Of a DNA stretch of 5,464 nt, positions 1 to 5,464 are shown in pieces. A model generated the notes under the pieces. That model ran no database searches. It was not told the DNA's origin and saw nothing but the letters and a program-made list of their open reading frames with translations. Position 1 is the first letter of the stretch. The number at the start of each line of letters is the position of its first letter. The DNA lies in contig JAHEZA010000208.1 of the NCBI GenBank assembly GCA_023251335.1, positions 1-5,464 on the forward strand. The letters run 5' to 3'. This stretch comes from Chitinophagaceae bacterium. Lineage in GTDB: Bacteria > Bacteroidota > Bacteroidia > Chitinophagales > Chitinophagaceae. A program made the translations under genes and the position numbers.

Positions 1-1374
<1,374 letters not shown>

Positions 1375-1377
<3 letters not shown>

Positions 1378-1414
1378 TTAGCTGATTAGCTAATTAGCCA
1401 ATCAGCTAATTATA
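1375..1414. repeat. 8-bp tandem repeat forming a 13-bp inverted repeat between atpD and atpC
   Basis: Almost the whole atpD-atpC spacer is built from an 8-bp unit, TAATTAGC, in register at 1375, 1383, 1391 and 1399, with a partial fifth unit at 1407-1414. Unit 2 has G at its second base, and unit 4 has C at its first and sixth bases. The first unit supplies the atpD stop codon. The array is also a dyad: 1375-1387 (TAATTAGCTGATT) is the exact reverse complement of 1400-1412, around a 12-nt centre that itself holds the perfect palindrome GCTAATTAGC (1389-1398). Stop triplets fall in all three forward frames. The stem is AT-rich and is followed by the A-rich lead into atpC, with no T-tract, so it does not look like an intrinsic terminator. 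It could tune atpD:atpC stoichiometry, stabilise mRNA or be a dispersed intergenic repeat; its role is unknown. Confidence 0.85.
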
Positions 1415-1420
1415 AAATGT

Positions 1421-1672
1421 ATGAATTTAGAAATCTTAACACCGGATAAAAAAATTTTTAGCGGAGATGTGTATGGAGTGCAGTTGCCTGGTATCAGTGG
1501 CATGTTCGAAGTACTTGAAAAACATGCTCCGATAGTAAGCGCCTTAAAAGCAGGTACATTAAAAATTTTGAAGGATAAAAACACTTCTTCTCAATATAGC
1601 ATCCAGGGCGGTTTTGTGGAAGTGATAAATAATAAGGCTACTGTGTTGGTTGAAGGTGCTAAAGAAAGTTGA
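1421..1672 (+). CDS. atpC: F1Fo ATP synthase subunit epsilon, short N-terminal-domain form
   Basis: Epsilon subunit of the F1 central stalk; it binds gamma and couples F1 to the c-ring. The 83 residues cover only the N-terminal beta-sandwich domain. Family hallmarks are present in order: MNLEILTPDKKIFSGDV at the N-terminus, GMFEVLEKHAPIVSALKAG (residues 27-45), then GGFVEV and KATVLVE near the end. The family is usually about 130-140 residues; the missing part is the two-helix C-terminal domain that in many bacteria inhibits ATP hydrolysis. Short forms are known in Bacteroidota and green sulfur bacteria, so this is probably natural and not a broken gene. The 91 bases after the stop do not hold a shifted remainder that I can recognise. 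The ATG at 1421 gives the conserved N-terminus; an out-of-frame ATG sits 4 bases earlier (1417). There is no Shine-Dalgarno sequence, only an A-rich lead, as is common in Bacteroidota. It is probably co-transcribed with atpD. Confidence 0.96.
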   Translation: MNLEILTPDKKIFSGDVYGVQLPGISGMFEVLEKHAPIVSALKAGTLKILKDKNTSSQYSIQGGFVEVINNKATVLVEGAKES

Positions 1673-1759
1673 TTAGGCTATTTTGCTTTTGTGAAAACCT
1701 ATTCAACCCAACTACAGAATCTTAAAAAACAGAAACCAGGCACCCTTAAAATAATTTCA

Positions 1760-1790
1760 GGCACTACTTTTTCGTAGTGTCTTTCTTTTT
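1760..1790 (+). terminator. Probable intrinsic terminator of atpDC, overlapping the 3' end of the opposing gene
   Basis: On the + strand an 8-bp stem (1760-1767 pairing with 1774-1781, core CACTAC/GTAGTG, one G-U pair) with a 6-nt loop is followed at once by TTTCTTTTT (1782-1790). This fits an intrinsic terminator for the atpD-atpC transcript. Most of the structure lies inside the last codons and TAG stop (1764-1766) of the minus-strand gene. Read on the minus strand, the same hairpin is followed by a poorer tail (TGAAATTATTTT), so it may act weakly in both directions. The strand call rests on tail quality only. Confidence 0.6.
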
Positions 1791-4700
1791 AAGCAGATTA
1801 TTAAGTGTATTCTTTATAGTTTTCTCTGCATTTTTTTGAGTATTCTCTAACGGCTTTCCCGAAGCGGAAGCGCTGTCTTTTTGCCCACCCAATATCTGTT
1901 TGGCAACTTCTTCTTTTATATCTTTTATTGCCTGGTTTTTTACGGCATTTGCTGAGTCGGTTATTGTCTTTTTGGTGGTATCCATTGTATTTTTTACAAA
2001 GTCCGTCGCCTGTTGTTTCATCTCATCAGCTACTGAAGACGCTGCTGCATTAAGGTCTGTTTTTATAGTGGGATTTGTGATGGTCCCTTCCATTTTTACA
2101 TTTAGGTTTAGCGTATCGCTCAGTTTAACCGGAATTCCTTTAGAGGAAGCCTGCTGTGCAAGATTATTTATAAGAGCATTACCCTGCGCCCCCATCATAC
2201 TACGTGGAACTTTCATCCCAATTACATAGTTGATAGATTGATCTAATCCATGCATGCCTCCTATTTCCATATCAATACCTTTCACTTTTACTTGAAATGG
2301 TTTCACCAATACTTTGCCATTGGCAAAATCAAAATAAGCCTTAATATCTTTAAGTGCAAATCCGCTTAATTCAGAAATGTTTAAAGTCTGCGCTAATTTT
2401 TCAGCAGGTGCGAATTTTTTCAAAAACCCGTTCAGCAGCAATACGTCGCCTTTTCCGCTAAGTGTAGCCAGATCCGGCATCATGTCACTTCCGAGCCTTC
2501 CATTCATTGTCATCTGCGAATTAATTATTCCGGAAATAAATTTACCAACAGGCATTAATTTTTGGACTGTATTAAAAGCATAAAACGTTTTTTCGGCATC
2601 CAGGTTTTTTACATCATACGCTAATGAAATACCCGGATGTTTTGGATCATTTTTAGTTGAATAAGACCCATTGAGTCCAATGGTGCCGCCCAGCGCATTC
2701 ATCTGCAGATCGTTCAGGTTCAATGTTTCGTCTTTAATTACCACCGTACCTTTTACATTATCATATTCGGTTTTGTCATACGTCAGTTTATCCACACCGG
2801 CATTTAAAGTGAACGCAACATTTTTAGGAACCAGAAATGGTTCCGAAGCGCTGTTATTGCTTGTCGCCGTGTCAGTTCCCATAAAATCATTTAGGTTTAG
2901 TTTGTCAGCGTGAACATCTAAATTACCTAAGATGGGTTCATCCTTCAGTGCATACCCGATAGCGTTATCTATCGATCCGTTCGCAGTAATTTTAGATTTA
3001 AGGTATTCTGCATTTAATGAATTTAGAGTAATGTTTTTTGGATTGAAAGTGAACATTGCATTACTAACTTGGATGCCCCCGGGATAATCTTTGCTTGTAT
3101 AATTCATATCCGATACGTTCAGCGTGCCGGATGTATTGATCTTTTCATATTCCTCCTTATCAATAGCTGCCTTGTTTCCTTTAAAAGCAATATCTGCCGA
3201 AAGCATTCCCGATAATTTGGTACCCGGTTCAAGCGTGATAAACTGCCCGACAGAAGCAAGATTGAATTTCCCTTTTGCCGCACCATCAAAATAAAGTACG
3301 GTAGCAGGATTTTTTATTAAAACATTAAAATCAACCGGGTTATTACCAATTTCCAGGTGCGCGGCCGGTATTTGAATTACTGTATGATCCGCTACGCCAT
3401 CCGGATTCTCAAACTTTATTTGAATGTTGCTGTTGCTGATTGGTTGTGGAAAATCATCGGATGAATAATTCAAATTGCCGATGTTGACAAATCCATTCGC
3501 GGTAAATGGCCCGGGCTTTTGCTGCATAATCACCGCCAGGTTTCCTTTAGCTGATGCATCCGCATCCAGCAGCCCCGACAGTTTGGTATCTCCGCTTAAT
3601 TTAATAAATTTCGTTACTTGCGCCAGGTTTAGTTTTCCCTTTATTGCAGCTTCAATATATTGAACCGTCACAGGATTTTTTAATAATAATGTAAAGTCAA
3701 AAGGATCGTTGCCAAACTCAATATGACCTTTAGAAATATCCAGCACAGTATGGTCTGTAACGCCGTCGGGATTATCCACTTTTACCGCTAGCTCAATGTT
3801 CTTAACCGGCTGAGGTAAATCGGGATATTGAAAAAATCCGTTCTCTACATTGAGATTAATATTATAGGCAGGTATTTTTACAGAATTGTATTCTCCTTTC
3901 ACAAAGCCATTAAATACCACTTTGCCGCTCGTTTTAATTTTAGAGAAATCATTTTTATAGATCGCCGGAATCAACGATAATAGCGTTTTAAAATCAGTAG
4001 AAGGCGCATTGAATTTTATATCCATCCCATAAGTGCTGTCGTTCACGAACTGGAAATATCCTTCCGTCGAAAGCTTCATGTCGTTCAAGGCAATGTCATC
4101 AGTTTTGAAAGTGTATTTATTGTTCTTATTATCTACTTGTATGTCCGCATCCAACGAAGTGTTAGCATCAACCAGGTAAGGAATATTTGCGTAAGCAAAC
4201 GAAACAGACTTTGCAGATGTTTTTGTTTTTAGTGTAAATAGATCAGATGTAAAATCTCCACTACCGGAATGATTAAGATGAAAGATCTCACTGCTCATGT
4301 TTCCCGGAATATCCACATAGCTAATATAGGCGTCGTTAATGGTATATTTTTTAAGGGACATTTTAAACTCACCTTCTCCTTGTTGCGTTGATGTGGTATC
4401 TGGTTTGGTAATATCCCAATTCGCCTTTCCTTCTTTATTTACTATCGCATGAATGCGGGGATTATCGATCGTGACAGAATATATCTTCATTTCTGAATTG
4501 CCAAAGAGACTCATCAGGTTCATAGCAACATCAATTTGTTTGGTAGCGATGAGAGTATCTTTTGAAAAGTCACCGATGCCAATCACCTGCAAATCTTCGA
4601 GCCCAACAGCAACATGTGGAAAATGCCTGAAAAGGGAAATATTCACGTCCTTAAAATCTACATTAGCGTTCACATTTTTATTGATTTCTTTTTTGGCGAT

Positions 4701-4799
4701 TTCCATGATCTTTCCCTTGAAGATAAAAGGAAGAATAAAAGCTATCACAATCAAGGCAAGCAGCGTTATTCCGGCTATTTTTAAAATTCTTTTCAACAT
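1764..4799 (-). CDS. AsmA-family outer-membrane homeostasis protein (large Bacteroidota type)
   Basis: 1011 residues. The N-terminus has basic residues (MLKRILK) then one hydrophobic segment (about residues 9-27), fitting a signal anchor in the inner membrane with the rest in the periplasm. Residues about 30-280 resemble the AsmA N-terminal domain, including the IDNPRIHAIVNKEGKANWDI stretch (111-130). Residues about 312-610 hold a 122-residue repeat, twice in full and once partly. Residues about 640-910 match an AsmA-type C-terminal domain (LATLSGKGDVLLLNG, then LKDIKAYFDFANGKV). The tail (about 918-1011) is Lys/Ala/Asp/Thr-rich and predicted helical. AsmA relatives, akin to TamB and YhdP, are long beta-rich groove proteins linked to phospholipid transport and outer-membrane integrity; that role here is inferred from the family. 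ATG at 4797-4799 gives the anchor directly; a purine-rich AAAGAAAGAAG lies just upstream. It converges on atpC with a 91-bp gap. The call could be loosened to DUF/AsmA-like, but no competing family fits. Confidence 0.88.
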   Translation of the reverse strand: MLKRILKIAGITLLALIVIAFILPFIFKGKIMEIAKKEINKNVNANVDFKDVNISLFRHFPHVAVGLEDLQVIGIGDFSKDTLIATKQIDVAMNLMSLFGNSEMKIYSVTIDNPRIHAIVNKEGKANWDITKPDTTSTQQGEGEFKMSLKKYTINDAYISYVDIPGNMSSEIFHLNHSGSGDFTSDLFTLKTKTSAKSVSFAYANIPYLVDANTSLDADIQVDNKNNKYTFKTDDIALNDMKLSTEGYFQFVNDSTYGMDIKFNAPSTDFKTLLSLIPAIYKNDFSKIKTSGKVVFNGFVKGEYNSVKIPAYNINLNVENGFFQYPDLPQPVKNIELAVKVDNPDGVTDHTVLDISKGHIEFGNDPFDFTLLLKNPVTVQYIEAAIKGKLNLAQVTKFIKLSGDTKLSGLLDADASAKGNLAVIMQQKPGPFTANGFVNIGNLNYSSDDFPQPISNSNIQIKFENPDGVADHTVIQIPAAHLEIGNNPVDFNVLIKNPATVLYFDGAAKGKFNLASVGQFITLEPGTKLSGMLSADIAFKGNKAAIDKEEYEKINTSGTLNVSDMNYTSKDYPGGIQVSNAMFTFNPKNITLNSLNAEYLKSKITANGSIDNAIGYALKDEPILGNLDVHADKLNLNDFMGTDTATSNNSASEPFLVPKNVAFTLNAGVDKLTYDKTEYDNVKGTVVIKDETLNLNDLQMNALGGTIGLNGSYSTKNDPKHPGISLAYDVKNLDAEKTFYAFNTVQKLMPVGKFISGIINSQMTMNGRLGSDMMPDLATLSGKGDVLLLNGFLKKFAPAEKLAQTLNISELSGFALKDIKAYFDFANGKVLVKPFQVKVKGIDMEIGGMHGLDQSINYVIGMKVPRSMMGAQGNALINNLAQQASSKGIPVKLSDTLNLNVKMEGTITNPTIKTDLNAAASSVADEMKQQATDFVKNTMDTTKKTITDSANAVKNQAIKDIKEEVAKQILGGQKDSASASGKPLENTQKNAEKTIKNTLNNLLKKKDTTKK
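2970..3866 (-). repeat. Internal 122-residue protein repeat within the AsmA-family gene
   Basis: The protein repeats with an exact 122-residue offset. Copy 1 is about residues 312-433 (3501-3866), copy 2 about 434-555 (3135-3500), and a partial copy 3 starts at about 556 (to about 2970). Landmarks at the same offset are LPQPV/FPQPI/YPGGI (328, 450, 572), NPDGV (343, 465), DHTV (349, 471), KNP (374, 496) and TKLSG (405, 527). Over residues 328-420 against 450-542 I count 51 identical positions of 93 with no gap. Copy 3 keeps only the first part, then diverges into another beta-rich stretch. The DNA copies have drifted well apart, so this is an old duplication. It probably lengthens the beta-groove. 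Confidence 0.85.
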
Positions 4800-4827
4800 G
4801 GGGCTTCTTTCTTTAAGTTAAAAGAAC

Positions 4828-4853
4828 GCTGAAAATATCTTTGATATTTCAGC
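4828..4853 (-). promoter_or_regulatory. Strong dyad/hairpin in the leader of the AsmA-family gene
   Basis: GCTGAAAATATC (4828-4839) and GATATTTCAGC (4843-4853) pair over 11 bp with one bulged A (4835) and a TTT loop. On the minus strand the hairpin lies about 28 nt before the AsmA-family start codon and is followed by GTTCTTTT, so it could be a weak terminator of the upstream methyltransferase gene (stop about 78 nt earlier), a 5'-leader structure, or a protein-binding operator. The sequence does not decide between these. I see no convincing Bacteroidota-type promoter (TTTG, then TAnnTTTG) in the gap. The nearest -7-like string is TAATATTTG on the minus strand (4868-4876), one base too long and without a matching -33. 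Confidence 0.5.
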
Positions 4854-4898
4854 TTAAAACAAGTTTACAAATATTAAGCCTGAAAGGTCTTTGATATT
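4830..4898 (-). repeat. Direct repeat pair, 50 bp apart, upstream of the AsmA-family gene
   Basis: TCTTTGATATT occurs at 4838-4848 and again at 4888-4898, exactly 50 bp apart. The match extends on the left through TGAAA (4830-4834 and 4881-4885) with a one-base length difference between. The first copy forms part of the dyad at 4828-4853; the second is not in a dyad. Spacing of about five helical turns and position in the only intergenic gap before the gene would suit a pair of regulator sites, but the gap is AT-rich and only 132 bp, so chance similarity or a decayed local duplication is also possible. Confidence 0.45.
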
Positions 4899-4931
4899 AA
4901 TAAATTAACAAAATGAAGAAATCTGTGCTGA

Positions 4932-5464
4932 TTATTTCCCTTTAATCATATAATAGACACAGGTAGTTAAGTAATTTCTGATGTAGGGGATTTTTCTTAT
5001 TAAAGGATTTTGTTTTTTTGGTTTCAAATTGAATTTGTATTCATAAATAGGATTAAAAAGATAGTGTATTTTATCAACAATTTTATAGTTGGTTCTTTTT
5101 ACAATTTTTTCAAATCTTTCGATAGATATCCCTGTATCTTTTATTTCCAATAGATCGTTGATAACATGTTCTGGTTCTTTAAATAATTTCAAAATGCCTT
5201 TGTAAACCGGACGCGGAAATAAATGAAAATAGGGAATTTTTGACAACGAAGTTTTACTCAATTGCTGGTGTCCTCCAAAAGGCATTTGCCACGGAGGAAA
5301 GCCAAAAAAGATAATACCCGAAGATTTCACAAAGCCTTTTAATCGGGCTAACAATCTTTCCTGGTTATGAATATGTTCTATCACGTCCTTGAGCACGATT
5401 ATATCAAATCGCCCTCCAAGACTTTCGACGTTCGTGTCATAAATATCCTTTGCCACAAAAGAAA
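4932..5464 (-). CDS. Class I SAM-dependent methyltransferase, C-terminal part (N-terminus outside window)
   Basis: Transfers a methyl group from S-adenosylmethionine; the acceptor cannot be read from the sequence. About 177 residues are visible, ending at TAA (4932-4934). The frame stays open to the window edge, so a GTG at 5454-5456 is very unlikely to be the start: it would leave out the SAM-binding glycine-rich motif I. Seen: FDIIVLKDVIEHI (5370-5408), the motif II region of UbiG-like (Methyltransf_11/23) enzymes, followed by a helix and a strand (SGIIFFGFP), then PPWQMPFGGHQQ (5262-5297), where the GGHQQ segment probably lies near the acceptor site. The tail is basic and aromatic (YKFNLKPKK, IRNYLTTCVYYMIKGK). 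Relatives of this kind often sit near glycan or lipid biosynthesis genes, which suggests but does not show such a role. GC is low in the C-terminal part (12 of 60 bases in 5041-5100), below the flanking genes. It lies upstream of, and on the same strand as, the AsmA-family gene, 132 bp away. Confidence 0.85.
   Translation of the reverse strand, partial: SFVAKDIYDTNVESLGGRFDIIVLKDVIEHIHNQERLLARLKGFVKSSGIIFFGFPPWQMPFGGHQQLSKTSLSKIPYFHLFPRPVYKGILKLFKEPEHVINDLLEIKDTGISIERFEKIVKRTNYKIVDKIHYLFNPIYEYKFNLKPKKQNPLIRKIPYIRNYLTTCVYYMIKGK

Noticed and set aside
1417..1449. ATG at 1417 giving a 10-codon frame overlapping the atpC start (ATGTATG)
   Set aside because: It is too short, lacks a ribosome binding site and codes for nothing recognisable; a leader peptide cannot be supported.
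1674..1701. Possible hairpin TAGG...CCTA with inner TTTT/AAAA after atpC
   Set aside because: The pairing is interrupted by a 3-nt bulge, is mostly A-T and has no T-tail; the hairpin at 1760-1790 is a much better terminator.
4453..4821. 122-residue open frame on the + strand opposite the N-terminus of the AsmA-family gene
   Set aside because: Its hydrophobic look comes from the antisense of the membrane anchor codons; there is no upstream signal and the minus-strand protein matches a known family in full.
4868..4876. Minus-strand TAATATTTG as a Bacteroidota -7 promoter element
   Set aside because: It has one base too many between TA and TTTG and no TTTG at the expected distance upstream, so it was not called as a promoter.
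5454..5456. GTG as the start of the methyltransferase
   Set aside because: The frame remains open to the window edge and the SAM-binding motif I must lie further upstream, so this GTG is almost certainly an internal valine.

Overview
The window looks like a chromosomal segment of a Bacteroidota bacterium, most likely of the Chitinophagaceae/Sphingobacteriales type. This placement is inferred from protein character alone. The ATP synthase beta subunit carries the extra segment before [10 protein letters not shown] that is typical of Bacteroidota. The epsilon subunit is a very short N-terminal-domain-only form. The AsmA-like protein is of the large Bacteroidota kind. No clear Shine-Dalgarno sequence precedes atpC.

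Layout: 1-1377 (+) is the 3' nine-tenths of atpD, cut by the window start. 1378-1420 is a short spacer filled by an unusual 8-bp tandem repeat that also forms a 13-bp inverted repeat and contains the atpD stop codon. 1421-1672 (+) is atpC. 1673-1763 is a convergent spacer; a hairpin with a T-rich tail at 1760-1790 looks like the terminator of the atpDC transcript and overlaps the 3' end of the opposing gene. 1764-4799 (-) is a 1011-residue AsmA-family protein with one N-terminal membrane anchor, a 122-residue internal repeat and a charged helical tail. 4800-4931 is a spacer with a strong dyad and a direct repeat just upstream of that gene. 4932-5464 (-) is the C-terminal part of a class I SAM-dependent methyltransferase whose start and SAM-binding glycine motif lie beyond the window.

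Functionally there are two unrelated blocks. atpD and atpC encode F1-ATPase subunits. They end here without the other F1Fo genes following, so the ATP synthase genes are probably split between loci. The minus-strand pair consists of an envelope protein, probably involved in outer-membrane lipid homeostasis, and a small-molecule or glycan-type methyltransferase. The 132-bp structured gap between them makes a shared transcript uncertain.

I see no tRNA, rRNA, CRISPR array, insertion sequence or defence/mobile system. The region is mostly ordinary core genome. The points worth a second look are the atpD-atpC repeat element, the repeat architecture of the AsmA protein and the dyad/direct repeat in front of it.
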